DNA from: JADCRZ01 sp037718865
GTDB lineage: Bacteria; Bacteroidota; Bacteroidia; Chitinophagales; Chitinophagaceae
Assembly: GCA_037718865.1 (NCBI GenBank)
Contig: JBBJMP010000006.1
Location: 248,001-312,000 of the forward strand
Reading direction: 5' to 3'
DNA length: 64,000 bases
Below are positions 1 to 8,813 of this stretch, piece by piece. The notes beneath the pieces are model-generated. The model saw only the letters and a program-made list of their open reading frames with translations. It had not been told where the DNA came from and did no database searches. Both the position numbers and the translations under genes were made by a program. Within the stretch, counting starts at the first letter, position 1; every line of letters starts with the position of its first letter.

Positions 1-65
1 TCAGTCTTGAGGAAGGTATCGCTAACGTATACCATCAGGAATTTATCACCGAAGCATGTGAGTAA
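1..65 (+). CDS. 3' end of a CDS cut by the window edge
   Basis: In the third forward frame the first bases encode about 20 residues ending ...HQEFITEACE before a TAA at 63-65, with no stop between base 3 and that TAA. It lies 24 bp upstream of, and on the same strand as, the CpsB-type phosphatase, so it is probably the preceding gene of the same exopolysaccharide operon. Too little is present to name it; a nucleotide-sugar epimerase/dehydratase C-terminus would fit the context but this is a guess. Confidence 0.45.
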   Translation, partial: SLEEGIANVYHQEFITEACE

Positions 66-89
66 TGTTTCCCATTTTGTATAAGTCTC

Positions 90-839
90 ATGTTTTCCAT
101 CTTTCGCAAGAAAAAATTCGCAGCACCGGATCTCAGTGGCATCGTCACCGATATGCATTCTCATTTGCTTCCAGGTATCGATGACGGCTCTCAGGATCTG
201 GAAACATCAGTGATGCTGATCCGCGGGATGATGGAACTGGGTTATAAGAACCTGATAACGACGCCGCACATCATGTGGGATATTTATCAGAATACGAACG
301 AAATTGTTCGGTCGGCCCATACACGTTTACAAGACGAATTAACCAAATTGCGTATATCCATACCGGTTAGTCCGGCTGCAGAATATTTCCTGGATGATCA
401 TTTTGTCAAGCTGCTGGAGGATAACACTCCCCTGCTTACCATTAAAGACAATTGGGTACTGATTGAATTTTCTTTTATAACGGTCCCCCTGGATCTGTCA
501 GAAACGCTGTTTAAAATGCAATTGAAAGGCTACCAGCCGGTAGTTGCACACCCGGAACGGTATATGTATTTGAGGGATAACAAAAAATTTTACGATACAC
601 TTAAGAATTCGGGCTGCTTGTTTCAGCTCAACCTTCTTTCACTTGCTAATAATTACGGCAAAGCGCCTGCAGAGCTGGCTGCTTACCTGATTCAGAAGAA
701 TTATATTGACCTGTTGGGAAGTGATATTCATTCGCAGCGTCACCTGGATATTTTGCTTAATGCCGGCCACATCATGGGCACCGTGCAGAAACTTCTTGAT
801 TCTGGCAATATCCGAAATGACTCGCTCCTGGGATCGTAA
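90..839 (+). CDS. CpsB/YwqE-type PHP-domain tyrosine-protein phosphatase
   Basis: Predicted cytoplasmic manganese-dependent phosphotyrosine phosphatase of the CpsB/CapC (YwqE) family, which dephosphorylates BY-kinases controlling capsule and exopolysaccharide chain length. Seen: the PHP signature DMHSHLLPGIDDGS at residues 21-34 (metal-binding H23 and H25), TTPHI near 57-61, HPERY, and the C-terminal metal motif GSDIHSQRH. At 249 residues the length fits the family. The ATG at 90 gives the family's usual short basic N-terminus (MFSIFRKKK). It is followed 14 bp later by a glycosyltransferase, consistent with the end of an EPS operon; the partner BY-kinase would lie upstream, outside the window. 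Confidence 0.9.
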   Translation: MFSIFRKKKFAAPDLSGIVTDMHSHLLPGIDDGSQDLETSVMLIRGMMELGYKNLITTPHIMWDIYQNTNEIVRSAHTRLQDELTKLRISIPVSPAAEYFLDDHFVKLLEDNTPLLTIKDNWVLIEFSFITVPLDLSETLFKMQLKGYQPVVAHPERYMYLRDNKKFYDTLKNSGCLFQLNLLSLANNYGKAPAELAAYLIQKNYIDLLGSDIHSQRHLDILLNAGHIMGTVQKLLDSGNIRNDSLLGS

Positions 840-853
840 ATTCAAGTTGTTAT

Positions 854-2080
854 ATGCACAAGGTGATGATCATTTTGAACCGGCTTGTTGTTGGCGGCAC
901 AGCTATAAACCTGGTGAATATGACACTTGCCTTAAAGGAACATTTCAATATTGTGCTGGTAACCGGGGCAAAAGAAGAAGATGAGATGGAAATCACCTAC
1001 CTGAAGGATATGCTGAAAGATATTTCCCGTATACATATTCATGCTTTAAAAAGAAACATCGGTGTTATACAGGATACAAAAGCGCTTTACGGGCTTATTC
1101 ATATCATCAGGAAGGAGCGTCCTGATATTGTTCATACCATCGGGGCAAAGCCCGGATTCCTGGGCAGGCTTGCCGCAAGGATGTGTAAAGTTCCCGTGAT
1201 CATTCATGCCTACCACGGGCATGTCTTTCATTCCTATTTCAGCCCCTTAATTTCCAGGACCATTATTGGGCTGGAGCGACTGGCCGCAACATGGACTACC
1301 TGTATCATATCAGTCAGTGAAAAACAGCGAAACGAACTAAGGCAAACCTACCGGGTAGTCAGGGACCAAATGCTGATCCATATCCCCATTGGAATCAAAC
1401 AGGGTGATTTTCAGGATCACGATGGCAGGAAACGCCAGATTTTCCGGGCAAAATATTTATTGGAAGAGGAGGAGATTGCCATAGCCATCGTAGGCCGGAT
1501 CGTACCTATCAAGAATCACTTGTTGTTCCTGAAAATGGCTCTCCACATTGCTGCCCAGTCCCAGGGGAAAGCAAGGTTTTTTGTGATCGGTGATGGAAAA
1601 AAATTGCGTAAAAAGCTTGAAAGATATTTAAAACGTCAACACGCAGACTACACATACTTTCCGGAGGACGCGAGAAAATCACTGATCACGTTTACTTCCT
1701 GGATCACTGCAATGGATCTCCCCATGGCGGGAGTAGACATTGTAGTACTTACCTCATTGAATGAGGGTACACCGGTGTCTGTTATTGAGGCCGAAGCAGC
1801 CGGAAAACCGGTGGTCGCTACCAGAGTCGGTGCTATCGAAGAGGTGATGATAAACAACGTTTCGGGGTTTATTTGCGGGCTGGATGAACCCGAGGATCTC
1901 ACCGTAAAACTTCTCAGACTGATTCAGGATCCGGTGCTTCGAAAAGCGATGGGGGATGCCGGCAAAAAGCACATCGCCGGCAAATACACGCTCGAAAAAC
2001 AAATTACTTCCATGCAACAGCTTTATTCTACCCTTATTATAAAAAGCCAGCCACAAACTGCAAATGCGGTGATTCAATAA
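854..2080 (+). CDS. GT4-family glycosyltransferase
   Basis: Predicted retaining GT-B glycosyltransferase (family GT4, Glyco_transf_4 plus Glycos_transf_1) that adds a sugar to a lipid-linked exopolysaccharide or surface glycan precursor at the cytoplasmic membrane face. Seen: an N-terminal Rossmann-like half beginning VMIILNRLVVGG, the segment HAYHGHVFHSYFSP near residue 116, and the C-terminal nucleotide-sugar site with the E-x7-E motif (E304 and E312 in NEGTPVSVIEAEAAGKPVV). At 408 residues the length is typical. Donor and acceptor cannot be read from sequence. It is probably co-transcribed with the phosphatase upstream, and ends about 100 bp before the carotenoid regulator, where the region changes function. 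Confidence 0.9.
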   Translation: MHKVMIILNRLVVGGTAINLVNMTLALKEHFNIVLVTGAKEEDEMEITYLKDMLKDISRIHIHALKRNIGVIQDTKALYGLIHIIRKERPDIVHTIGAKPGFLGRLAARMCKVPVIIHAYHGHVFHSYFSPLISRTIIGLERLAATWTTCIISVSEKQRNELRQTYRVVRDQMLIHIPIGIKQGDFQDHDGRKRQIFRAKYLLEEEEIAIAIVGRIVPIKNHLLFLKMALHIAAQSQGKARFFVIGDGKKLRKKLERYLKRQHADYTYFPEDARKSLITFTSWITAMDLPMAGVDIVVLTSLNEGTPVSVIEAEAAGKPVVATRVGAIEEVMINNVSGFICGLDEPEDLTVKLLRLIQDPVLRKAMGDAGKKHIAGKYTLEKQITSMQQLYSTLIIKSQPQTANAVIQ

Positions 2081-2186
2081 ACGTAGGTTTAAGGCATCTC
2101 CTCCCGATGGGCAAAAAGATCAGGCGCCTTTGTGTGTTAAATGATAGATTGGGTAAACATAAACAAAATTCAGTTGTAATATTTGT

Positions 2187-3065
2187 ATGAATGCATTCAC
2201 GATAAAAGATCTTGAAAATTTATCTGGTATCAAAGCCCACACCATCCGAATATGGGAACAGCGTTATACATTCTTAAAACCTCAACGAACAGACACGAAT
2301 ATCCGTTTTTACAGCAACGAAGAACTGAAAACAATATTAAATATTGCTTTGCTTAACAAATATGGATATAAAATATCGCATATAGACAAAATGAATCCGG
2401 CGGAATTAAGGGATAAAATTGTCTCACTGTCACAGAGTGAAGCCCAACAGGAAAGAATGATCAACGAATTAATTCAATTCATGATCGACCTGGATATGGA
2501 TAAGTTCGAATCTTTGCTGGATAACTTTATTATGGCACGTGGCATAGACAAAGCAATTGTGCAGGTTATTTTTCCCTTTCTGGAAAAGATTGGCATTTTA
2601 TGGATGACAAATCATGTAAACCCCGCTCAGGAACACCTGGTAACCAATATCATACGACAAAAGCTCATCGTAGGTGTTGAAGGTGCCTTCACGCATTTTA
2701 ATATTAATAAAACGATCCTGCTGTTCCTTCCGGAAGGGGAGCATCATGAATTGGGACTACTATATATGTATTACCTTTTAAAAAATAAAGGTATCCGAAT
2801 TCTGTATTTAGGTGCCAATGTCCCCATTAACGATGTGGAATTTGTCGCCACGATAAAAAAACCCGATTATCTGTACACCCATCTTACCTCAGTGGCCGGA
2901 AACTTCAATTTTGAAAGGTTTCTTAATCACGCCCAGGTTAAATTACAGGCTTTTCCACTGGTCATTTCAGGCCAATTAACCCAGAGTTATAGAAAAAAAA
3001 TTCCTCCTTCTATCTTATTTAAACGTTCACTTTCAGAAGTTTTGGAATACGTTTCCTCCTTATAA
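2187..3065 (+). CDS. MerR-family regulator with cobalamin-binding domain (CarH/LitR-like photoreceptor)
   Basis: Predicted DNA-binding repressor of carotenoid genes that uses adenosylcobalamin as a light sensor. Seen: a MerR winged helix (residues 1-70, with HTIRIWEQRY), a helical B12-binding-2-type segment (about 85-160) holding the W-x9-EH signature (W139, E149, H150), and a Rossmann-like B12-binding domain with E-x-H-x-x-G (E185, H187, G190), where the His is the expected lower cobalt ligand. The 292-residue length and this motif set match CarH/LitR proteins. The residue after W139 is Met (M140), whereas as I recall Thermus CarH has His there, serving as a light-state ligand. It stands directly ahead of an ECF sigma gene and the crt genes, which supports light control of pigment synthesis by inference. 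Confidence 0.88.
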   Translation: MNAFTIKDLENLSGIKAHTIRIWEQRYTFLKPQRTDTNIRFYSNEELKTILNIALLNKYGYKISHIDKMNPAELRDKIVSLSQSEAQQERMINELIQFMIDLDMDKFESLLDNFIMARGIDKAIVQVIFPFLEKIGILWMTNHVNPAQEHLVTNIIRQKLIVGVEGAFTHFNINKTILLFLPEGEHHELGLLYMYYLLKNKGIRILYLGANVPINDVEFVATIKKPDYLYTHLTSVAGNFNFERFLNHAQVKLQAFPLVISGQLTQSYRKKIPPSILFKRSLSEVLEYVSSL

Positions 3066-3193
3066 TAATAAAATATATATACTATTTATTGAGTGTGTTT
3101 GAGTTATCTTTTAACATAAGATTTTCAACAAATATTTTGCTGGTTAACTGATTATTGTTTAATTTTATGCGTGTTCTAATTAAACAGTTTTTT

Positions 3194-3694
3194 ATGTCAT
3201 CTTTAGAATTTAACCAGTTGTTAGTGAATAATGCGGAGTTTTTAAAGCCCTTTGCTATTACATTAACCAGGGATAACGACGCTGCACAGGATCTTTATCA
3301 GGAAACTCTATACAGGGCTCTAGCTAATAAAGATAAATACAATGTAGGAACGAATATTAAGGCATGGTTGTATACTATCATGCGTAATATTTTCATTAAT
3401 AATTATCGCAGAAAAGCAAAGCAAAACACCATTTTCGACAATACACCCAATGAATTCCTGCTAAATCATAACCAGGCGGTAACTACCAATGAAGCCGAAA
3501 GTAATTTAAAGCTTAAAGACATAACAGTGGCTATTCATGGACTTCCAGAGATATTCCGCAATCCTTTCTTGCTTTACTTCGATGGGTATAAATACCATGA
3601 AATTGCCGATATGCTTAGCGAACCCCTTGGAACAATAAAAAGCCGTATTCACTTCGCCCGTAAGTTATTGAAAGCGCAGATTCAGCGTTTCTGA
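3194..3694 (+). CDS. ECF-type RNA polymerase sigma factor
   Basis: Sigma-70 family ECF factor expected to direct RNA polymerase to carotenoid or photo-oxidative stress promoters. Seen: region 2 (DAAQDLYQETLYRA followed by NIKAWLYTIMRNIFINNYRR) and region 4 (LPEIFRNPFLLYF, then GYKYHEIADML and GTIKSRIHFARKLL), with no C-terminal extension. An in-frame ATG at 3155 would add 13 residues; I chose 3194 because MSSLEF starts at the usual distance from region 2. No anti-sigma gene is adjacent, so control is probably transcriptional through the MerR-B12 gene upstream, as in the Streptomyces LitR-LitS pair (known for that system, inferred here). A strong hairpin terminator follows. Confidence 0.9.
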   Translation: MSSLEFNQLLVNNAEFLKPFAITLTRDNDAAQDLYQETLYRALANKDKYNVGTNIKAWLYTIMRNIFINNYRRKAKQNTIFDNTPNEFLLNHNQAVTTNEAESNLKLKDITVAIHGLPEIFRNPFLLYFDGYKYHEIADMLSEPLGTIKSRIHFARKLLKAQIQRF

Positions 3695-3718
3695 TAAAAT
3701 TGAATAGTTTTAGTTTAG

Positions 3719-3752
3719 ATGGTTTGCCCGTATTACAGGTAAACCATTTTTT
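3719..3752 (+). terminator. Rho-independent terminator after the ECF sigma gene
   Basis: A 10-bp stem (ATGGTTTGCC at 3719-3728 with GGTAAACCAT at 3738-3747, one G-T pair), a 9-nt loop and then a run of T to 3752. It lies 25 bp past the sigma factor stop and separates regulator transcription from crtI, so crtI probably has its own promoter. Confidence 0.75.
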
Positions 3753-3777
3753 GTTTCAGAAGCATCTTAATCATCGG

Positions 3778-3793
3778 TCGAATCAGGCTTCGA
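3778..3793. promoter_or_regulatory. Palindrome in the crtI upstream region, possible operator
   Basis: TCGAA-N6-TTCGA is a perfect 5-bp inverted repeat 44 bp upstream of the crtI start and downstream of the terminator. Its position fits an operator for the MerR-B12 protein or another regulator of crtI, but a 5-bp half-site can occur by chance and no second copy was seen. Confidence 0.25.
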
Positions 3794-3836
3794 TCGCTTT
3801 AACACCTTCTCGTAATTTTAATTAACAGATTCGTTC

Positions 3837-5333
3837 TTGCCAAAAAAAGTAGTAGTAATTGGTGCAGGGTTTGCCGGACTCTCCGCAGCGACATTCATGT
3901 CAAAGGCCGGTTGGGAAGTGCATGTGGTGGAACAGCATGGAATACCCGGCGGCCGTGCACGCCAGTTCCGGGAAAATGGCTTTCTATTCGATATGGGGCC
4001 GAGCTGGTACTGGATGCCGGATGTATTCGAACGGTATTTCAGGCAGTTTGGCAAAAAGGTTTCGGATTATTATTTATTGCAACGACTAGACCCTTCGTAT
4101 CGCATTTATTGGAACGATGGTCTTATGGACATACCGGCATCTATCGATGAGCTGAAGCAGATTTTTGAAACCCTGGAGTCAGGTGCTGCTCTAAAACTCG
4201 ACCGGTTTCTGGAAGAAGCTTCTTATAAGTACCAGGTTGGGATGAAAAAACTGGTATTTAAACCGGGTCGTTCTTACCTGGAATTTTTTGATTGGGATGT
4301 AATAACCGGGGTGTTCAGGCTGGATGTTTTTACATCTATGAAAAAGCATGTTCATAAATATTTCAAGCATCCCAGGTTACAGCAACTGCTTGAATTTCCG
4401 GTGTTGTTCCTGGGCGCTATGCCCGAAAAAACACCTGCCCTGTATAGCCTCATGAACCATGCCGACATCAGCGGGGGCACCTGGTACCCGGCAGGAGGCA
4501 TGTATCAGATTATTGATGCCATGTTTCAGCTGGCAGTGGAGAACGGTGTCCATTTCCACTTTAATGAAGAAGCTATAGAAATAAGTATGTACAAGAACAA
4601 AGCATCAGGTGTTAGAACAAAACAAAGATCAAACGGCCATCAGATCACTAAACATTACGAGGCAGACGTAGTCATCGGGAGTGCGGACTATCATTTTATT
4701 GAAAGCCGCTTATTACCTGAACAGTACCGTAGTTATTCTGAATCTTATTGGGACAAGCGCGTAATGGCCCCATCCTGTTTATTATATTATGTAGGATTGA
4801 ATAAACGATTAGACAATATCCGGCATCATTCGCTCTTTTTTGATTCACCATTCGATCAGCACGCCCGTGAGATCTATGTTACCAAAGAATGGCCTTCCCA
4901 TCCGTTATTTTATGTAAGCGCAACTTCCGTTTCAGATGAATCGGTAGCACCTGAGGGCTGTGAAAACCTCTTCTTGTTGATACCGGTGGCAGCCGGTCTG
5001 GAAAATGATTCCACGGCACTAAGAGAAAAATACTTCGATTTAATCATTGCAAGGATGGAACAGCATTTGGGCCAGTCGATAAAAGATGCTATTGTATTTA
5101 AGAAGTCTTTTGCCCACAGCGATTTTGTTAATGAGTATAATTCGTATAAAGGGAATGCATATGGTCTGGCCAATACCTTAATGCAAACGGCGGTACTGAA
5201 ACCAGCGTGCAGGAGTAAGAAGGTAGATAATATTTTCTATACAGGGCAATTGACAGTCCCTGGCCCGGGCGTGCCGCCTTCACTTATAAGTGGTGAAGTG
5301 GTAGCGAAACAGGTCTTAAAATATTTTGGATAA
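3837..5333 (+). CDS. crtI: Phytoene desaturase
   Basis: FAD-dependent phytoene desaturase/isomerase (CrtI family) that converts phytoene to lycopene by successive desaturations. Seen: the N-terminal dinucleotide-binding motif VVVIGAGFAGLSAA (residues 5-18) with E-Q-H and GGRA close behind, the family segment FDMGPSWYWMP near 51-61, and the C-terminal carotene-desaturase signature region (NIFYTGQLTVPGPGVPPSLI). At 498 residues it is full length. The start is TTG: the frame upstream reaches a TAA at 3819 without any ATG, and the GxGxxG motif is already at residue 8. First of five clustered crt genes; own promoter likely because a terminator separates it from the sigma gene. Confidence 0.95.
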   Translation: MPKKVVVIGAGFAGLSAATFMSKAGWEVHVVEQHGIPGGRARQFRENGFLFDMGPSWYWMPDVFERYFRQFGKKVSDYYLLQRLDPSYRIYWNDGLMDIPASIDELKQIFETLESGAALKLDRFLEEASYKYQVGMKKLVFKPGRSYLEFFDWDVITGVFRLDVFTSMKKHVHKYFKHPRLQQLLEFPVLFLGAMPEKTPALYSLMNHADISGGTWYPAGGMYQIIDAMFQLAVENGVHFHFNEEAIEISMYKNKASGVRTKQRSNGHQITKHYEADVVIGSADYHFIESRLLPEQYRSYSESYWDKRVMAPSCLLYYVGLNKRLDNIRHHSLFFDSPFDQHAREIYVTKEWPSHPLFYVSATSVSDESVAPEGCENLFLLIPVAAGLENDSTALREKYFDLIIARMEQHLGQSIKDAIVFKKSFAHSDFVNEYNSYKGNAYGLANTLMQTAVLKPACRSKKVDNIFYTGQLTVPGPGVPPSLISGEVVAKQVLKYFG

Positions 5334-5501
5334 AAATGGTTTGTGTTGACATAAGTCTGAACGAGGAAATCAAAAGGTTCAACAAAAAGATTTTATTGGA
5401 TAAACGGTGCATTTTTTAGATGAATTCAATAAACCAATGGGTTTGGTTGTTGTTAAAAACAACGGGTAATTTTTGATGATTTTTTTTAAACGATTTAATC
5501 T

Positions 5502-6338
5502 ATGATGCAATTGTTTCACATCGTCAGTGAAAACTGTAGCCGCATAACTACGGAAAAGTATAGCACTTCGTTCTCTTCCGCTATTAAATTATTGCACCAT
5601 GACCTCCGCAAGCCCATTTATAATATCTACGGTTTTGTAAGGTTTACAGACGAAATAGTTGATACTTTTCATGAGTATGATAAAGCATTGCTATTGGCGG
5701 AATTTAAAAGAGATGCGTTCGCCGCAATACACGGAAAGATGAGCCTGAACCCGATATTGCACAGTTTTCAATTAACGGTAAATCATTATGGCATTGATCA
5801 TGAGCTGATAGAAGCTTTCTTTAAAAGTATGGAAATGGATCTTGCCAAAAAGCAGTACGACAAGGATACTTATGACGAGTATATATATGGGTCCGCAGAA
5901 GTAGTGGGCCTGATGTGTTTGTATATCTTTTGTGAAGGGAACCGGGATTTGTACCAAAAACTGAAGGCATCTGCGCGTTCGCTTGGGGCGGCTTTTCAAA
6001 AAGTAAATTTTTTGCGCGATGTGAAAGCAGATTTTACGGGTATGGACAGAGTATACTTTCCAGGGTGCGATTTCTCAAATTTTACAAGTTGTGCTAAACT
6101 AAAAATTGAAGAAGATATTCAAAGCGATTTTAACCAAGCCTATCAGGGCATTATGGCTTTACCGATCAAAGCACGTTTTGGCGTGTATGTCGCTTACAAC
6201 TATTATTATTCTTTATTCAAAAAGATAAAACAAACGCAGCCCTCGCGCATCATGGAAGAACGCATCCGGATACCGAATTATAAAAAGGCTATGATAATAA
6301 TGAAAGCAGGATTAAAAAATCAGTTAAATTTAATCTGA
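5502..6338 (+). CDS. crtB: Phytoene synthase
   Basis: Squalene/phytoene synthase family protein that condenses two GGPP molecules to phytoene. Seen: the first aspartate-rich motif in the variant form FTDEIVDTF (about residues 48-56) and the second motif NFLRDVKADF with the following DRVYFP (about 168-185). At 278 residues it has typical bacterial CrtB length. A second in-frame ATG at 5505 is equally possible as start. A 168-bp AT-rich spacer after crtI contains a 6-bp hairpin GTTGTT-AAA-AACAAC, so a separate or attenuated promoter for crtB is possible. Confidence 0.94.
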   Translation: MMQLFHIVSENCSRITTEKYSTSFSSAIKLLHHDLRKPIYNIYGFVRFTDEIVDTFHEYDKALLLAEFKRDAFAAIHGKMSLNPILHSFQLTVNHYGIDHELIEAFFKSMEMDLAKKQYDKDTYDEYIYGSAEVVGLMCLYIFCEGNRDLYQKLKASARSLGAAFQKVNFLRDVKADFTGMDRVYFPGCDFSNFTSCAKLKIEEDIQSDFNQAYQGIMALPIKARFGVYVAYNYYYSLFKKIKQTQPSRIMEERIRIPNYKKAMIIMKAGLKNQLNLI

Positions 6339-6393
6339 AATAGGTTTAAAGAAAAAGTATCTCAAGTCAAGTCATACATCATAATACAGCATC

Positions 6394-6945
6394 GTGTCGG
6401 AAGTAGTGTTAGTAAATGAGCGGGATGAAGAAATAGGGACCATGGAAAAAATGGCGGCGCATCGCTACGCTCATTTGCACAGGGCCTTCAGTGTTTTTAT
6501 TTTTAATTCCAGAGGTGAGATGCTGTTACAGCAGCGGTCCCGGGAAAAGTATCACAGTGGCGGCCTTTGGACAAATGCCTGTTGTAGCCATCCGCTTCCA
6601 GGCGAAGATATACTTGAAGCTGCAGGGAGGAGATTGATGGAAGAGATGGGTTTTAAAACCAGGCTGAAAAAAATATTTCACTTTACTTACAAGTCGGAAT
6701 TTGATAATGGATTAACTGAATACGAATTCGATCATGTATTTACAGGTGTATACGAAGGCATGATCAGGCCTGATAGGTCGGAACTGCAAAACTACCGTTA
6801 CCTGGATCTGGAATCCATAAATGCAGGTTTGGAAGATGATCCCGGAGCCTATACGGCCTGGTTTCATATTGCCTTTCCTTTAGTGGCCAAATGGGCTGGT
6901 CAGCAGTGGGGCAACATAATCGATTTACCAATGGCTGATACGTAA
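6394..6945 (+). CDS. idi: Isopentenyl-diphosphate delta-isomerase (type 1)
   Basis: Nudix-fold type 1 IPP isomerase, interconverting IPP and DMAPP to supply GGPP synthesis. Seen: the catalytic cysteine region GLWTNACCSHP (about residues 59-69), the Nudix-like helix GEDILEAAGRRLMEEMGF, and TEYEFDHVF with the second catalytic Glu. At 183 residues it is typical. The start is GTG at 6394, 55 bp after crtB; no in-frame ATG lies before the conserved core. Placement inside the crt cluster indicates dedicated precursor supply for carotenoids. Confidence 0.93.
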   Translation: MSEVVLVNERDEEIGTMEKMAAHRYAHLHRAFSVFIFNSRGEMLLQQRSREKYHSGGLWTNACCSHPLPGEDILEAAGRRLMEEMGFKTRLKKIFHFTYKSEFDNGLTEYEFDHVFTGVYEGMIRPDRSELQNYRYLDLESINAGLEDDPGAYTAWFHIAFPLVAKWAGQQWGNIIDLPMADT

Positions 6946-6961
6946 CATTGAACTTCAGACT

Positions 6962-7474
6962 ATGAACTTCTACATTTATTTTGGCATAATCATAGTGGTT
7001 TTCTTTCTTATGGAAGGGATCACCTGGCTCACACACCGGTTCGTGATGCATGGATTCCTGTGGTTTCTTCATGAGGATCATCACAGAAAAAGGCCTGGCT
7101 TTTTTGAAAAAAATGATGCTTTTTTCGTGATTTTCGCCATTCCCAGTTTCCTATGTATATTAATCGGCACGATCAGGCCGGTATACTGGCTGCAGGCATT
7201 GGGTTTTGGCGTAATGGCTTATGGGTTCGCCTATTTCCTGGTGCACGATGTGATCATTCACCAACGGTTTAAATGGCTTACAAGAACCAATAATAACTAC
7301 GTTAAAACAATCAGGTGGGCGCATAAAATGCATCATAAACACCTGGATAAAGAAGAGGGAGAATCATTCGGCATGCTGATGGTGCATCGCCGGTATTTTG
7401 AAAAGGTCAGGAAAGAAAAGAAACGGAGGCATTTTACAATCGGCAGTTCCCCTTACAAACAGAACGAATCATGA
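6962..7474 (+). CDS. crtZ: Beta-carotene hydroxylase
   Basis: Membrane di-iron hydroxylase of the fatty-acid-hydroxylase/sterol-desaturase superfamily that adds 3- and 3'-hydroxyls to beta-carotene rings, giving zeaxanthin. Seen: hydrophobic helices at residues 3-18 and about 57-95, and the histidine boxes HRFVMH (26-31), HEDHH (about 38-42), HDVIIH (about 97-102) and HKMHHKH (about 119-125). The 170-residue length matches CrtZ. It begins 16 bp after idi and is followed by the cyclase gene, so the products act in sequence. Confidence 0.93.
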   Translation: MNFYIYFGIIIVVFFLMEGITWLTHRFVMHGFLWFLHEDHHRKRPGFFEKNDAFFVIFAIPSFLCILIGTIRPVYWLQALGFGVMAYGFAYFLVHDVIIHQRFKWLTRTNNNYVKTIRWAHKMHHKHLDKEEGESFGMLMVHRRYFEKVRKEKKRRHFTIGSSPYKQNES

Positions 7475-7524
7475 GGTTTCCTAAACTTGCCGTCATTGTA
7501 AATCCATAGAATCCGCGCTAATGT

Positions 7525-8703
7525 ATGGATCATAAAGTTCAGGAAACCACCAATGCCAGTTCACGCCATTATGACTATATTATTGCCGGGGCAGGAGCTG
7601 CAGGACTAAGTTTACTGGTAAGGATACTACGGTCAGGAAAACTCAGCAGCAAAAAAATATTGTTGCTGGATCAGGAAGTAAAAAATAAAAATGACCGTAC
7701 CTGGTGTTTTTGGGAAAAAGGAACTGGTTTTTTTGAGGAGATTGTATACAGGAAATGGCAAACATTATGGTTTCATGGTAAAGATTTTTCACGGAAGCTG
7801 GACATTGCTCCGTACCAGTACAAGATGATCCGCGGAATCGACTTTTATAGCTATTGCCTTAATATCATCGGTAAAGCTGAAAATGTTACCATCCGGTATG
7901 GCAAGGTTACTCAACTTTATGGCAATGGTTTAGAAACCTGGGTATTGGTGGACAACGAGCGATTTACAGCAGAATACATTTTTAACAGCATCATACTGGA
8001 CAGGCCAATACCCAAACCGGGTGAATACCACCTGCTTCAGCACTTCAAAGGGTGGATCATAAATACAGAAATTCCGGTGTTCGACATCAAAGAAGCAACC
8101 CTTATGGATTTTCGGGTTGATCAGCAACAGGGAGCAAGCTTTGTTTATGTTATGCCGTTTTCAACCACCAGGGCTTTGGTGGAATACACCGTATTCTCGG
8201 AAAAGGTGCTTTCGCAACATGAATATGAAGAACGATTAATCCAGTATATTAACACATTCAATTGTGGTGCATATGAAAGGGAAGATGAAGAGTTTGGAGT
8301 GATACCCATGACCAACCAGGCTTTCCCACGTCGCACCGGGAATATCATCTATATGGGCACGGCAGGCGGACAAACAAAGGCTTCCAGTGGATACACTTTT
8401 CAATTCATACAAAAAAGCACTGCCGCAATAGTAGATGCCTTTCCTGATAACGCCTTCACGCCCGGGCCTGATAAAAAGTTTGATTTTTATGACAGTGTAT
8501 TGCTAAACGTACTGGCTACCGGCAAGGTTTCCGGTGACCAGATTTTTACTTTGTTATTTAAAAAGAATCTTCCGCAAAGCATATTTTCTTTCCTGGATAA
8601 TGAATCCTCTTTCTTTGAAGACTTAAAGATTATCTCTTCTCTTCCTACCCTTCCTTTCCTTCAGGCCGGTTTACAGCAGATCTCCATGCACAGGCACAGG
8701 TGA
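7525..8703 (+). CDS. crtY: Lycopene beta-cyclase
   Basis: FAD/NAD(P)-binding lycopene cyclase of the CrtY type that closes both ends of lycopene to beta-ionone rings. Seen: the dinucleotide fold DYIIAGAGAAGLSLL (about residues 18-32), the family signature NDRTWCFWE (about 56-64), MRGID-type segment (here MIRGIDFYSY), FVYVMPFSTTRALVEYT and the C-terminal GGQTKASSGYTFQFIQ. At 392 residues it is full length. Together with crtI, crtB and crtZ it predicts zeaxanthin as the minimum end product; no ketolase or glycosyltransferase for carotenoids is seen here. Confidence 0.93.
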   Translation: MDHKVQETTNASSRHYDYIIAGAGAAGLSLLVRILRSGKLSSKKILLLDQEVKNKNDRTWCFWEKGTGFFEEIVYRKWQTLWFHGKDFSRKLDIAPYQYKMIRGIDFYSYCLNIIGKAENVTIRYGKVTQLYGNGLETWVLVDNERFTAEYIFNSIILDRPIPKPGEYHLLQHFKGWIINTEIPVFDIKEATLMDFRVDQQQGASFVYVMPFSTTRALVEYTVFSEKVLSQHEYEERLIQYINTFNCGAYEREDEEFGVIPMTNQAFPRRTGNIIYMGTAGGQTKASSGYTFQFIQKSTAAIVDAFPDNAFTPGPDKKFDFYDSVLLNVLATGKVSGDQIFTLLFKKNLPQSIFSFLDNESSFFEDLKIISSLPTLPFLQAGLQQISMHRHR

Positions 8704-8756
8704 AGCAGATTCCGGATTGTGAATGAGTTGATTTACAAAATTGTTTCAGATTCTAT

Positions 8757-8764
8757 TACATTTG
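8757..8764 (+). promoter_or_regulatory. Candidate -7 element of the xylB promoter
   Basis: TACATTTG matches the Bacteroidota primary sigma -7 consensus TAnnTTTG and lies about 50 bp upstream of the xylulokinase ATG. No TTTG sits at the usual 19-21 bp upstream distance, so the -33 element is weak or the match is accidental. Confidence 0.3.
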
Positions 8765-8813
8765 TAGCCTTAATGAATGGCCTTATTCGTTTGCTTACCT
8801 TAAATACAGATTG

